Assembly (NCBI GenBank): GCA_014653605.1
Contig: JACWEG010000001.1
Location: 121,118 to 185,117, forward strand
From: Pelagibacterales bacterium SAG-MED37
Lineage (GTDB): Bacteria; Pseudomonadota; Alphaproteobacteria; Pelagibacterales; Pelagibacteraceae
Length of the DNA: 64,000 nt
Direction: 5' to 3'
Below are positions 18,160 through 26,305 of this stretch, piece by piece (the first letter of the stretch is position 1; every line of letters begins with the position of its first letter). Below the pieces are notes generated by a model. It worked only from the letters and a program-made list of their open reading frames with translations. It was not told the DNA's origin and searched no databases. A program made the position numbers and the translations under genes.

Positions 18160-19260
18160 TTAAATATTTAACTCTCGCTTGAGATGTTTTAATTTACCTT
18201 CTGTACTATCATAATCAATATAACAACCCTGAAGAAATCTATTACCTTCATTAGCATCGTATCTAGTTCGACCATGTAAAAGTCTATGATTGTCCATCAT
18301 TATTAAATCACCTGGAATTAATTTAAATTCAATACGGAATTTATCTGAATTATATAGCTCAGATATTTTTTTTCTTGCCGAATAAAATAATTCTAATTTT
18401 TCTTTATCTATTAAAGGAACAAAATCGAGCCTCGGACTAAATCTTACTTGTTTAAAATTTCCGTTTTGATCAAGTTCAATCATTTCTGACCAATTTTCTA
18501 AAATGACACTTCGATCTATAAATTGAAATCTTACTTTTGTTTCAGTTAAAATTTTATAATATTCAGGATAATCTTTTTTAAGACTTTCACTTACATTATA
18601 ACCATCAACTAAAGTAGACAAACCTCCTGTAACTTCGTTCTCGATACAATGTAGTAATTGAATACATGGCACAGGATTTCTATAGGGATTGTCTGTATGA
18701 GGAGCTAGAGGTAATGATGTATATGCTAAATCATTTGGATTGGGTTTTGATTTAACATTAAAAAATTCTCCAAAATTTGTTCTTCTAACACTTCCAATTG
18801 AATTAGCGAAATTTACAATAAAATTATTTTGGGTAGGTACTTTTTTAAATATAACAAAACCGTATTTATAAAAATGGATTAAAGCTTCATACATACTTTT
18901 CTTTTCAAAAATATTTTCTTCAAAATTAAAATTATTTGAGATTTTAAATGAAGAGTCCCATTTAACTTTACCTACATTTTGGTTATAACTGTCGTTTAAA
19001 AACTCTTTTAAAATATTTTCGATACTATATTTATTGTAAGTGCCATCGTTAAATGTAACTTCCAAGAAATTATCAGATAAGTTTAATTTATCGATTTTAA
19101 TGTTGTTTTTCAGTTCTGTTGGATCGAAAAGTCTTTGTTGTGTGATTTGATCTATGTATTTATCTCCATCAATTCTTTCTCTAAGCCAAAATGGATGAAT
19201 TTCTTTTTTTAACCCTTTATTTTCTAAAAAAACTTTATTTTCATTTAATTCAATTTTCAT
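18160..19260 (-). CDS. Gamma-butyrobetaine hydroxylase-like 2-oxoglutarate dioxygenase
   Basis: A 366-residue Fe(II)/2-oxoglutarate dioxygenase of the BBOX/TauD superfamily. The N-terminal small domain (about 1-95, DUF971-like) includes HPFWLRER and QQRLFDP. The catalytic domain has the H-x-D iron pair in PHTDNPYR and the distal His in HRLLHGRTRYD. The Cys residues that bind zinc in the N-terminal domain of known gamma-butyrobetaine hydroxylases are not present. It probably hydroxylates a trimethylammonium or related compound, but the substrate is uncertain. Confidence 0.85.
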   Translation of the reverse strand: MKIELNENKVFLENKGLKKEIHPFWLRERIDGDKYIDQITQQRLFDPTELKNNIKIDKLNLSDNFLEVTFNDGTYNKYSIENILKEFLNDSYNQNVGKVKWDSSFKISNNFNFEENIFEKKSMYEALIHFYKYGFVIFKKVPTQNNFIVNFANSIGSVRRTNFGEFFNVKSKPNPNDLAYTSLPLAPHTDNPYRNPVPCIQLLHCIENEVTGGLSTLVDGYNVSESLKKDYPEYYKILTETKVRFQFIDRSVILENWSEMIELDQNGNFKQVRFSPRLDFVPLIDKEKLELFYSARKKISELYNSDKFRIEFKLIPGDLIMMDNHRLLHGRTRYDANEGNRFLQGCYIDYDSTEGKLKHLKRELNI

Positions 19261-19326
19261 AAAGATTTTAAATGATTATTTAAAATTTAGCTTTAATCAA
19301 TAGTAATTAAATAGTATTAGTCCTGT

Positions 19327-20133
19327 GTGCCAATATTAAATTCTAGAGAATATAAAATTTACTCAAAATTCCTTGAAAATTTAGCAAGGAAATTAACCAG
19401 TTATTATTACTCCAAATTGAACAAAACCTTTAAAGTTTCAAATAAATTAAAGGGAAGGGGATATGACCCAGTTACAACCTCAGATAAAGCATTTGAAAAA
19501 TTTATTAGAAATGAGATTAAAAAGAAATTTCCAAACCATCAAGTGATTGGTGAAGAATTTGGATATAAAAAAACTAAAAGTGAATACACTTGGATAATTG
19601 ACCCAATTGATGGAACCAGGTCCTATGTAATAGGAAATCCTACTTGGAGCAATTTAGTTTCTCTAAATTATAAAGGCACACCTGTAGTTGGTTTAGCTAA
19701 TTATCCAGTACTTAGAAAATTTTACTTTAATTCGTCGGATAAGTTAGCCCATGTAGTTGAAAATGGAAAAAGAAAGAAAATAAAAGTTAATAAAAAAGCT
19801 TCTTTTAAAAATATTAAAATGTCAGCTGCTTTTCATGGAATGTTATCCTTAAATAAACAAAAAAAAATACCTCAAATATTAAAGTTAATGCAATTTCCCT
19901 GTGCAGATGCCCTTAGTTATTCTCACCTTGCAGAAGGAAAAGTAGATGTTGTTATTCAATGTGCAAATAAAAAATGGGATATTCACCCTTTAATTCCAAT
20001 TATAAAAGCTGCTGGTGGTGTCGTGAGTACTTGGAATAATAATGATGCGATTAAAGCCGGTAATATTGTCTCTTCTGCTAACTTGAAGATCCAAAATAAA
20101 ATTTTGAAATTATTGAAACCTGTTGCTAAGTAG
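19327..20133 (+). CDS. hisN: Inositol-monophosphatase-family phosphatase (HisN-type histidinol phosphatase)
   Basis: A Mg2+-dependent IMPase-fold phosphatase of 268 residues. The metal motifs are clear: TTSDKAFE, VIGEEFG, the IDPIDGTRSYVIG core, and KWDIHPLIPI near the end. The alphaproteobacterial HisN subgroup removes phosphate from histidinol phosphate, and the RSYVIGNPTW segment fits it. Other sugar phosphatases cannot be excluded. The start is GTG at 19327. The 3' end overlaps the convergent SMR gene by 8 bp. Confidence 0.78.
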   Translation: MPILNSREYKIYSKFLENLARKLTSYYYSKLNKTFKVSNKLKGRGYDPVTTSDKAFEKFIRNEIKKKFPNHQVIGEEFGYKKTKSEYTWIIDPIDGTRSYVIGNPTWSNLVSLNYKGTPVVGLANYPVLRKFYFNSSDKLAHVVENGKRKKIKVNKKASFKNIKMSAAFHGMLSLNKQKKIPQILKLMQFPCADALSYSHLAEGKVDVVIQCANKKWDIHPLIPIIKAAGGVVSTWNNNDAIKAGNIVSSANLKIQNKILKLLKPVAK

Positions 20134-20461
20134 TTTTACCAAAAGTATTTAATATAATTACTCCAATTATTATTAACGAGATCCCTAATATTCCATAAAA
20201 GTTTGGCATTTGATTGTATTTAATCAAACCAAAAACAGCAATTGCAGTTATTGTTAAACCTCCGTAAGTCGCATAAGTAAAGCCAACTGGGATTACTGAC
20301 ATTGCTTTTGAAAGAGAAAACATACAAACAAACATTAATACAAGACATGCAATTGTTGGGTTTAGTTTTGAAAATCCATCTGAAATTTTTGCAAAACTAT
20401 TAGCACTAATACCAGTTAAGATACCAAGTCCTAAAAACATATAACCTGAAAAAACACTCAT
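20126..20461 (-). CDS. SMR-family membrane protein lacking the conserved Glu
   Basis: A four-helix protein of 111 residues that aligns along its length with small multidrug resistance transporters (opening YMFLGLGILTG, then FAKISDGF and VGFTYATYGGLT). In EmrE-type members the helix-1 Glu drives proton-coupled export. Here the aligned position is Gly (ILTGISAN versus ILAEVIG in EmrE), and the conserved Trp of helix 3 is Tyr. It may transport by another mechanism, act in a heteromer, or have another role. It is the last gene of the minus-strand directon. Confidence 0.8.
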   Translation of the reverse strand: MSVFSGYMFLGLGILTGISANSFAKISDGFSKLNPTIACLVLMFVCMFSLSKAMSVIPVGFTYATYGGLTITAIAVFGLIKYNQMPNFYGILGISLIIIGVIILNTFGKTT

Positions 20462-20475
20462 TACAGAGAATATGA

Positions 20476-20697
20476 TTATTTAGTTATTTTATCTACAAAC
20501 TTTTTTGCAAGAGGACCAACTAAAAATGCAGCTGCTATAGCGATAGGAAGTCCAACTACCCATGCTTTCATAAACCTATTCAGATATCCATTATCCATAC
20601 CAGTATTAATATATGTAATGATTAAAGTCATGATTAAACTCATGCTAAAGCCCATGACCAATATAAATAGAAAGTTTGAATATTTTTTAGGCAACAT
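20476..20697 (-). CDS. DUF2798 family membrane protein
   Basis: A small protein of 73 residues with two membrane segments, matching the DUF2798 pattern: FILVMGFSMSLIMTLIIT, then RFMKAWVVGLPIAIAAAFLVGPLAKKFV. Function is unknown. I place the start at the ATG at 20697, which overlaps the stop of the upstream gene (TAATG) and fits coupled translation. The track start at 20712 adds five residues. Confidence 0.85.
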   Translation of the reverse strand: MLPKKYSNFLFILVMGFSMSLIMTLIITYINTGMDNGYLNRFMKAWVVGLPIAIAAAFLVGPLAKKFVDKITK

Positions 20698-21287
20698 TAT
20701 TTTTTTGCCCAATTAATAGCATCTTCCATTCTATCATCACCCCAAAATATTTCATTTTCAACTATAAAAGATGGACTACCAAATACTTTTTTTTTTCGTG
20801 CAGAATCTGTATTCGACATATATTTTTTCTCGAATATTTCAGATTTGGCTCTAGAAATTATCTCGTCTTTATTTAAACCTAATTCTTTACAAATTTCAGA
20901 AATACTAGGATCGATAGCTGGTTCTTTTCCTTCTTGAAACCATTTTTTATAAGTAAGTCTGATATAATCTGTACCCCAACCTTTATCTAATCCAAGAATA
21001 GCAATTTGATTTGCTAAGTCAAATTCAGATAATGGATAGGGCACTGGTGTTTTAGCAAAAAAACCATAGCCCTCAGCACGTCTCTCTATGTCTCGCCACA
21101 TATAATTTACTTTATTTATTTTATCTTTCGGAAATGGAATATTGTCCATTTCTTTCATAATTACTCTGACACTAAAAGGTTTCCAATTAAATTTAATCTG
21201 ATGCTTTTTTTCTACATCAAGAATTCTAGTGACAGTCAGATAGGTATATGTACTTCCTATTGAAAAATAAAAATCTATATTTTTCAC
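20697..21287 (-). CDS. DsbA-family oxidoreductase / 2-hydroxychromene-2-carboxylate isomerase-like
   Basis: A 196-residue thioredoxin-fold protein of the kappa-GST/HCCA isomerase group. Near the N-terminus, FYFSIGSTYTYL replaces the CxxC of DsbA, as in glutathione-dependent isomerases. FGSPSFIVENEIFWGDDRM near the C-terminus is the family's cis-Pro and closing segment. It probably uses glutathione on a small aromatic or electrophilic substrate, which is unknown. The start is GTG immediately after the stop of the NTF2-like gene. It belongs to the 12-gene directon. Confidence 0.85.
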   Translation of the reverse strand: MKNIDFYFSIGSTYTYLTVTRILDVEKKHQIKFNWKPFSVRVIMKEMDNIPFPKDKINKVNYMWRDIERRAEGYGFFAKTPVPYPLSEFDLANQIAILGLDKGWGTDYIRLTYKKWFQEGKEPAIDPSISEICKELGLNKDEIISRAKSEIFEKKYMSNTDSARKKKVFGSPSFIVENEIFWGDDRMEDAINWAKK

Positions 21288-21608
21288 TTATTTTGAAAGT
21301 TTAGTTGCACCTGTCTCTAAACTAATAATTTTTCCATCTTTGTATTTGTAAACTGCCATTACAGCTTCAACATTTCCATCATTAAATGTAACTATTGAAT
21401 GATGAACTCCAACTTCATCATTTTCGTAGACTACTCTTGCTTTATCTTGATTAATATCGCCACTCATTGCCCATTTTATAACATCAGCCTTACCTATGGT
21501 ATTTCCTGATTTATGCATTGTAAATTTAAAATCATCATGCAAAAGTTCATTCATAGTTGACTCATCTTTATTATTAATTGCTTTTGTATATTTCTCTAAC
21601 ATCGACAT
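21288..21608 (-). CDS. NTF2/SnoaL-like small protein
   Basis: A 106-residue cone-fold protein resembling the SnoaL/NTF2-like group: MLEKYTKAINNKDESTMNELLHDDFKF, then GKADVIKWA and a beta-rich second half ending ISLETGATKLSK. The fold binds small hydrophobic molecules and serves as isomerase, cyclase or binding protein. No catalytic set can be assigned. It is packed one base after the DUF1330 gene and directly before the isomerase-like gene, suggesting a shared small-molecule pathway. Confidence 0.75.
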   Translation of the reverse strand: MSMLEKYTKAINNKDESTMNELLHDDFKFTMHKSGNTIGKADVIKWAMSGDINQDKARVVYENDEVGVHHSIVTFNDGNVEAVMAVYKYKDGKIISLETGATKLSK

Positions 21609-21609
21609 T

Positions 21610-21897
21610 TTATACTCCTTTAATAATTATTCCATTACTGACTGAATTGTCTAAACGGATTTGTTTAATTGGTTTATATTCCTCTGAGTCATACCACTCT
21701 AAAGCTTTTTCGTAACTTGGAAATTTTATAATGATTGTTCTGGGATATGTCCAGGTACCTTCAATCACTTTAGTTTCACCACCTCTGACAATATATTCAC
21801 CTCCAAATTTTTTAGCTATTGATGTTACCTTCTCAACGTATTCTTTATATTCTTCAGGTTTTTTTATTTCTATATTAAAAATAACAAAACCTGGCAT
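21610..21897 (-). CDS. DUF1330 family protein
   Basis: A 95-residue dimeric alpha/beta-barrel type protein of the DUF1330 family. It shows YKEYVEKVTSIAKKFGGEYIVRGG, then IIIKFPSYEKALEWYDSEEY, which are the two halves of the family signature. Biochemical function is unknown. Members resemble small monooxygenases or isomerases. It lies 6 bp downstream of the cupin gene. Confidence 0.88.
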   Translation of the reverse strand: MPGFVIFNIEIKKPEEYKEYVEKVTSIAKKFGGEYIVRGGETKVIEGTWTYPRTIIIKFPSYEKALEWYDSEEYKPIKQIRLDNSVSNGIIIKGV

Positions 21898-21903
21898 TAA
21901 AGA

Positions 21904-22254
21904 TCATTCACCCCACATTCCATGAAATTCATAAACAACTGCTGGTTCATTTCCAACTACCCAACCATCGTGTCCAGGCTGAATCGAATAAGCATCCCCA
22001 GCTTTGTATGTCATCTCTGTACCATCATTATGTTTCGCGCAAACAGCTCCTGAAACAATTACACCCAAATGTGTTGCTTGGCAGCTATCACCACCAACTG
22101 TAGGCTTGATATCTTTTGACCATTTCCATCCAGGTTGCAATGTAAGTTTCATTACCCTCTGGTTTCCAACTTTTACTGCTTCAATTTTTGCATTATTAAA
22201 ACTATTATTAACTTCATCTGCTTTTTCAAAAGTTTTCACTTCTACTCCTGCCAT
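21904..22254 (-). CDS. Cupin-domain protein
   Basis: A 116-residue single-domain cupin. The first cupin motif is ATHLGVIVSGAVCAKHNDG and the second is AGDAYSIQPGHDGWVVG. Only some of the usual metal-binding His/Glu residues are visible (H in ATHLG, H in PGHDGW), so metal binding is plausible but not certain. It may be a dioxygenase, isomerase or sensor. It is encoded mid-directon, 15 bp after a membrane protein gene and 6 bp before DUF1330. Confidence 0.85.
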   Translation of the reverse strand: MAGVEVKTFEKADEVNNSFNNAKIEAVKVGNQRVMKLTLQPGWKWSKDIKPTVGGDSCQATHLGVIVSGAVCAKHNDGTEMTYKAGDAYSIQPGHDGWVVGNEPAVVYEFHGMWGE

Positions 22255-22269
22255 GACATCTCCTTTTAT

Positions 22270-22686
22270 TTAAACGTAGATTTTATCAGCCAAACCATAA
22301 CAAAGTACAGCACTTAATATAGTATGGGCTAATGGGCCATAAATTGCTTCATCCGAAGTTTTATCTGTATGTCCAAGTTTATTTATTTTAGTACTATAAA
22401 AACCAACAATAAAAGCACATAGGTTTTGTAAAAATACTAAATTAAAGAATGCCCAAGCAGCTTCTAAGCCGTTAGGTCTTATAAAGCCGACATAGATTGC
22501 CATTAAGGTTGAACCGATAAAAAAACATCCAAAAAATCTAACTACACCTGCGCCTGTAGCATCGATCCCATATTTATCCAAAAAAGTTTGAGTTTGGACA
22601 ACACATCTAAATCCATAAAAAGCATAACCTATAAAATGAATTATAAAAATTGCTAAGTAAAATATTCCACCAAATTTATCTATCAT
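22270..22686 (-). CDS. Four-helix membrane protein, unrecognised
   Basis: A 138-residue protein with about four hydrophobic segments (near residues 6-26, 45-65, 74-95 and 118-136) and a short polar loop HTDKTSDEAIYG before the last. I do not recognise the family with confidence. Its place between small soluble enzymes suggests a membrane partner or carrier in the same pathway. It has a normal ribosome site and no oddities. Confidence 0.7.
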   Translation of the reverse strand: MIDKFGGIFYLAIFIIHFIGYAFYGFRCVVQTQTFLDKYGIDATGAGVVRFFGCFFIGSTLMAIYVGFIRPNGLEAAWAFFNLVFLQNLCAFIVGFYSTKINKLGHTDKTSDEAIYGPLAHTILSAVLCYGLADKIYV

Positions 22687-22713
22687 TACTATTTTCTTAA
22701 TCCTTTGTTAAAT

Positions 22714-23025
22714 TTATTCACTAAAGATCGGTCTGATCTCATCTTCAATTGTTCCTTCTATAGCAACATCTTTTAATTGCTCTTGAAGTTTTATATATTC
22801 AGGATCTGCAGACATGTTAGCGTCAGCATCATTATCACCTTCAAACATAGTTCCAATTAAAGTTTCTCTTATTGTTCTTGGATCTCCACCCATTTGAAAA
22901 GAAAAATAGACATCATGGTTAGGATAATGTTTTTTTCTAACTGCTGCTAAACCTTTTCCAATTTCCATAGCTTTTCCTAGACCATCATCTTTCACTCTCA
23001 TTGTTCTAGTATAAATTGCCTTCAT
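22714..23025 (-). CDS. Small soluble protein (103 aa), probably alpha/beta-barrel type, unrecognised
   Basis: A 103-residue cytosolic protein. The N-terminal MKAIYTRTMRVKDDGLGKAMEIGKG and a middle beta segment around DVYFSFQMGGD look like a ferredoxin-like (dimeric alpha/beta barrel) fold, as in NIPSNAP or ABM proteins. No family can be named. A C-terminal acidic stretch is present. It has a GGAG ribosome site and lies between two other small ORFs of similar size in the directon. Confidence 0.7.
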   Translation of the reverse strand: MKAIYTRTMRVKDDGLGKAMEIGKGLAAVRKKHYPNHDVYFSFQMGGDPRTIRETLIGTMFEGDNDADANMSADPEYIKLQEQLKDVAIEGTIEDEIRPIFSE

Positions 23026-23059
23026 TGTTTCTCCTTATTGAGTCAAAGTTTAGATACTT

Positions 23060-23350
23060 TTATTTAGCATTAAAATCTATAATATCATCTGTACACTCAA
23101 CAAATTTGTGAGGTTCATAGAAATCGTTCATAGACTCTAATTGTTTATTAATTGCATCTGGATCTGTACCTTTCCACCAGCAAAACATTGTTAAGTTATC
23201 ACCTGGCGTATTCCAGCTCATTTGACACTTTGCATTGTCACTTGTCATTGCCTTAGTCATATCTTCCATCGACATTGAACCAGTAACTTCTATCATTTTA
23301 GCTTTTGCCTCTTTTGACTTAAAAGTGTGTGTGACTATATAATTTTTCAT
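23060..23350 (-). CDS. Small soluble protein (96 aa), unrecognised
   Basis: A 96-residue protein with a beginning like ferredoxin-like fold proteins (MKNYIVTHTFKSKEAKAKM) and a C-half containing TMFCWWKGTDPDAI and MNDFYEPHKFVECTDD. Its size and predicted beta-alpha-beta pattern resemble the adjacent 94- and 103-residue proteins, so the three may be diverged members of one fold. Function unknown. It is packed 7 bp after the 94-aa gene. Confidence 0.7.
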   Translation of the reverse strand: MKNYIVTHTFKSKEAKAKMIEVTGSMSMEDMTKAMTSDNAKCQMSWNTPGDNLTMFCWWKGTDPDAINKQLESMNDFYEPHKFVECTDDIIDFNAK

Positions 23351-23357
23351 ATTTCTC

Positions 23358-23642
23358 CTATTTTACTTTTGTTAAATCATAAATGGAATAGCTATCTATA
23401 ACAGCATCCATAACAGGTTTTGATACCTCAGTACCTTCAATGAACTTATGCAATCCAGGTTCATCAATGCAAAATATCTTAAACATCACAGTTTTTTTAT
23501 CTGGGGCTACCGTTCCAATAGTTTTTTCCACTACTGCAACTTTAGCTCTTTCTGCCAAACCCTCTGGTGATTGCATAAATCCCATAAACTTTTCTAACGT
23601 ACCTTCTTTTAATTTAGCCACTACTAACATTTCTTTTTCCAT
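23358..23642 (-). CDS. Small soluble protein (94 aa), monooxygenase-like fold, unrecognised
   Basis: A 94-residue protein opening MEKEMLVVAKLKEGTLEKFMGFMQS, an arrangement seen in antibiotic-biosynthesis-monooxygenase-like folds, with a second beta strand pair around KTVMFKIFCID. I cannot assign a family. It follows the secreted beta-rich protein gene by 23 bp and has a strong GGAG ribosome site. Confidence 0.7.
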   Translation of the reverse strand: MEKEMLVVAKLKEGTLEKFMGFMQSPEGLAERAKVAVVEKTIGTVAPDKKTVMFKIFCIDEPGLHKFIEGTEVSKPVMDAVIDSYSIYDLTKVK

Positions 23643-23665
23643 TTTATCTCCTTTAATTAATTAAT

Positions 23666-24142
23666 TTAATATGTGTACTCACCACTCATTTGATTCATTG
23701 AATGAGCAAATCCACTTTTTCCTTTAAGGTTCTGTCTACTTGAAAAACCAGTTCCTGAAATTTTTTCATATTTTCCAGTACCGCCAACAATTATAAAACT
23801 TCCAGATCCACCTTGACCTCCAGTTCCTTTACCTTTGTAATTTATAAAAACTTTTTCACCATCAGCTAAATAAAAAGTACACATACCTGTTTCATCTTCA
23901 AACTTACCACCCACTAATGTAAGTCCTCCAACACAATTCATTGTAGATTTATCAAATATACTATTAGGGTCTTTGTCAGCAAGACCAGCATTTCCATCAT
24001 AAGTTATAGCCATATTACCATTGCCAGCATTCATGATATTCATTTCCCAAGATCCCATGCCACTTGCATTAAATTTCCCTGAATTAGCAAAAGCCACTGT
24101 AGAAATAATTGTAAACATTAAAGTTATTATTATCTTTTTCAT
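23666..24142 (-). CDS. Secreted beta-barrel-like protein (158 aa)
   Basis: A 158-residue protein with a signal peptide (about 1-19, cleavage after AFA). The mature part is Gly-rich and mostly beta, with two Cys (MNCVGG and GMCTF) that could form a disulfide. A GGTGKYEKISGTG segment resembles that found in allene-oxide-cyclase-like and dirigent-like barrels. It is therefore probably a small periplasmic barrel that binds a hydrophobic ligand; this is inference from one motif. Second gene of the directon. Confidence 0.7.
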   Translation of the reverse strand: MKKIIITLMFTIISTVAFANSGKFNASGMGSWEMNIMNAGNGNMAITYDGNAGLADKDPNSIFDKSTMNCVGGLTLVGGKFEDETGMCTFYLADGEKVFINYKGKGTGGQGGSGSFIIVGGTGKYEKISGTGFSSRQNLKGKSGFAHSMNQMSGEYTY

Positions 24143-24157
24143 TTTTGCTCCTTTCTA

Positions 24158-24550
24158 TTAATATAAAGTTTGGATTACTTTTTTAACTCTTTCAGCCCCA
24201 TTAGGAACTAAAGCCTCAACGTAAGAATGACATTTGTCAGTTTTAGCTTTGTCATATTTCGATCCGTAATGTTTATCCACTGCTTTATTAACTCCTTCAT
24301 CCCACTCTTTTTCTGGAATACCTATTTCAAGAGCGTAAGATTTTAAAACCTTTACAGTTGATATAGATTTTTCTTTCATTGCGTATTCAAATGTTTCACC
24401 AGATGGAAGAAAGTAGTTAGCCATATAAATACCAACGCAGTCCCAAGCTTTGGACTTATCGTTGTCACTCATACCAGCCAATGATGCAGTAGATATTAGA
24501 ATTGCTACACAGTAAGTAGCAAATATTTTTAAAGTATTTTTTATAAGCAT
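24158..24550 (-). CDS. Secreted helical protein with conserved-looking Cys pair (130 aa)
   Basis: First gene of the directon. It has a signal peptide (about 1-25, ending ASLA) and a mature helical protein with Cys in AWDCVGIYM and DKCHSYVEAL, which could form a disulfide. I do not recognise the family. I start it at the ATG at 24550 because GGAG lies at the correct distance upstream; the track's TTG at 24565 adds five residues and overlaps that ribosome site. Two exported proteins at the head of the directon imply a periplasmic task. Confidence 0.7.
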   Translation of the reverse strand: MLIKNTLKIFATYCVAILISTASLAGMSDNDKSKAWDCVGIYMANYFLPSGETFEYAMKEKSISTVKVLKSYALEIGIPEKEWDEGVNKAVDKHYGSKYDKAKTDKCHSYVEALVPNGAERVKKVIQTLY

Positions 24551-24619
24551 TGTATCTCCATTCAAATAAAGATCTCCGCTAATCTTTATTTAATTTTTAC
24601 GTTAATTAAATATATGTTT

Positions 24620-24640
24620 AAAAAGTAACAGTTTTGTTAC
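24620..24640 (-). terminator. Terminator-like hairpin after cysK
   Basis: Read on the minus strand, a 6-bp stem GTAACA/TGTTAC with loop AAAC is followed by TTTTT, 18 bp after the cysK stop. The stem is short and AT-rich, so termination is probably partial. It separates cysK from the directon that begins at 24550. Confidence 0.55.
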
Positions 24641-24652
24641 ATAGCAGCTATG
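24640..24652. promoter_or_regulatory. 13-bp palindrome upstream of the directon
   Basis: CATAGC-A-GCTATG is a perfect odd palindrome directly next to the cysK terminator and about 90 bp upstream of the first directon gene. It may extend the terminator structure or be an operator for the directon. Nothing in the window identifies a regulator. Confidence 0.4.
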
Positions 24653-24657
24653 CGATA

Positions 24658-25659
24658 TTATAACCAACTAGGAATTGGAAGCTTTTTTTCCTTTAAAAAA
24701 GATTTGTTAAACATCTTTGAGTTGTATTTATCTGATCTATCACAAAGGATAGTTACAATAGTTTTTCCTGGCCCCAATTCTTTTCCTAATCTGATTGCTC
24801 CAGCAATATTAATTCCACAGCTAGTTCCTAAACTTAATCCCTCATTTTGAATTAAATCATAGAGGATAGGTAAAGCTTCATTATCATCTATTGAATACGC
24901 ATCATCAATTTTTGCATTTTCAAAATTTTTAGTAACTCTACTAGATCCAATTCCTTCAGTTATAGAATTTCCATCAGACTTTAACTCTCCATTTTTAATA
25001 TAGTTATAAAGAGAAGATCCTTTAGGATCTGACAAATAAATTTTTACATCTTTATTTTTTTCTTTTAAAAAATTACTTACACCTGAAATCGTTCCACCAG
25101 TTCCAGAAGAACAAACGAAGCCATCTACTTTACCTTCAGTTTGTTCCCAAATTTCTTTCCCAGTTCCATCATAATGACCTTTGGCATTAGCAGTGTTATC
25201 AAATTGGTTAGCCCAGACTACCCCATTATTATTTGTGGGTCTTAATTCATCAGCTAATCTAGCTGCAACTTTAACAAAATTATTATCATCTTTATAAGGT
25301 TTGGCTGGTACTAATCTTAATTCAGCACCTAAGTTTCTTAAAGTATCTTTTTTTTCTTGGGTTTGATTATCATTCATTACAATAATAGTTTTATAACCAA
25401 GAGAATTACCTAATAGTCCTAAGCCTATACCGGTGTTTCCAGCTGTACCTTCAACAACAATACCACCTTTGGAGATCAATTTTTTTTGTTGAGCATCTTT
25501 AATAAGAGCTAAAGCAGCTCTATCTTTAACTGAGCCACCAGGATTTAAAAATTCAGCTTTGCCATAAATATTACATCCAGTAATTTCTGAGGCTGCTCTT
25601 AATTTAATTAAAGGTGTATTTCCAATTCCAGAAATAAAATCTTCTTGATTATTTTTCAT
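24658..25659 (-). CDS. cysK: Cysteine synthase (O-acetylserine sulfhydrylase)
   Basis: A PLP enzyme that makes cysteine from O-acetylserine and sulfide. It shows the PLP-lysine region [10 protein letters not shown], the substrate loop [12 protein letters not shown] and the phosphate-binding [12 protein letters not shown] place the start at the ATG at 25659 (333 aa), giving the canonical N-terminus and an 11-bp overlap with cysE. The longer track version would extend far into cysE in another frame. CysE directly upstream supplies its substrate and is known to bind CysK as a complex. Confidence 0.92.
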   Translation of the reverse strand: MKNNQEDFISGIGNTPLIKLRAASEITGCNIYGKAEFLNPGGSVKDRAALALIKDAQQKKLISKGGIVVEGTAGNTGIGLGLLGNSLGYKTIIVMNDNQTQEKKDTLRNLGAELRLVPAKPYKDDNNFVKVAARLADELRPTNNNGVVWANQFDNTANAKGHYDGTGKEIWEQTEGKVDGFVCSSGTGGTISGVSNFLKEKNKDVKIYLSDPKGSSLYNYIKNGELKSDGNSITEGIGSSRVTKNFENAKIDDAYSIDDNEALPILYDLIQNEGLSLGTSCGINIAGAIRLGKELGPGKTIVTILCDRSDKYNSKMFNKSFLKEKKLPIPSWL

Positions 25660-26233
25660 TACCATTTTCTTTAGAGTCTTCTGTAACAGCATAGGGTTTA
25701 AATTCTCCAGAGGTTGTACCAACATTTCTTGCAGGTATGCCAATCATTACTGCGTTATCAGGGACATTTTTTGTAACAACTGCGTTAGCTCCAACTTTAG
25801 CATTCTTTCCAATTATAACTGGACCTAATATTTGCGCACCAGAGCCAACAACCACATTATCCATTAATGTTGGATGTCTTTTAATTTCTCTTTGGCTATC
25901 AGAGTTTATACTTGGAGCAATACCTCCTAAAGTTACCATATGATAGATTGTAACGTTATCTCCAATTTCAGATGTTTCTCCAATGACCACACCCATTCCA
26001 TGATCAATAAATAAATTTTTTCCAATTTTAGCCTTAGGATGAATTTCTATACCTGTTAAGAATCGCGAAAGTTGTGAAATGATTCTTGCAATTAAATCAA
26101 ACTTAGCGATAGCAAAAAAATTAGCTATCTTATGAAAAAAAATAGCTTTAACTCCTGGGTAAGTTAAAATTAAACTTAACTTTGATTTTGACGCAGGATC
26201 TCTATCTATTATAGATTGTAAAAAGTCATTCAT
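25649..26233 (-). CDS. cysE: Serine O-acetyltransferase
   Basis: Makes O-acetylserine from serine and acetyl-CoA. The C-terminal part is a left-handed beta helix of hexapeptide repeats: [22 protein letters not shown], with the catalytic-type His, then [27 protein letters not shown]. At 194 residues it is the short EpsC/SrpH-like form without the long N-terminal helical domain of E. coli CysE. It overlaps cysK by 11 bp and is divergent from the VOC gene. Confidence 0.93.
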   Translation of the reverse strand: MNDFLQSIIDRDPASKSKLSLILTYPGVKAIFFHKIANFFAIAKFDLIARIISQLSRFLTGIEIHPKAKIGKNLFIDHGMGVVIGETSEIGDNVTIYHMVTLGGIAPSINSDSQREIKRHPTLMDNVVVGSGAQILGPVIIGKNAKVGANAVVTKNVPDNAVMIGIPARNVGTTSGEFKPYAVTEDSKENGNEK

Positions 26234-26305
26234 AAGTATTTGTCAGCTTGATAAAAATAATTAATGCTTATATAGTTATTTTAAACAGTATTTAAAGGAG
26301 AAATT

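Noticed and set aside
22004-22317. Plus-strand ORFs of 89 and 60 aa
   Set aside because: They lie opposite the cupin and membrane-protein genes of the directon and show no family features.
25660-25743. N-terminal extension of cysteine synthase
   Set aside because: It lies within cysE in another frame; the conserved protein begins near ATG 25659.
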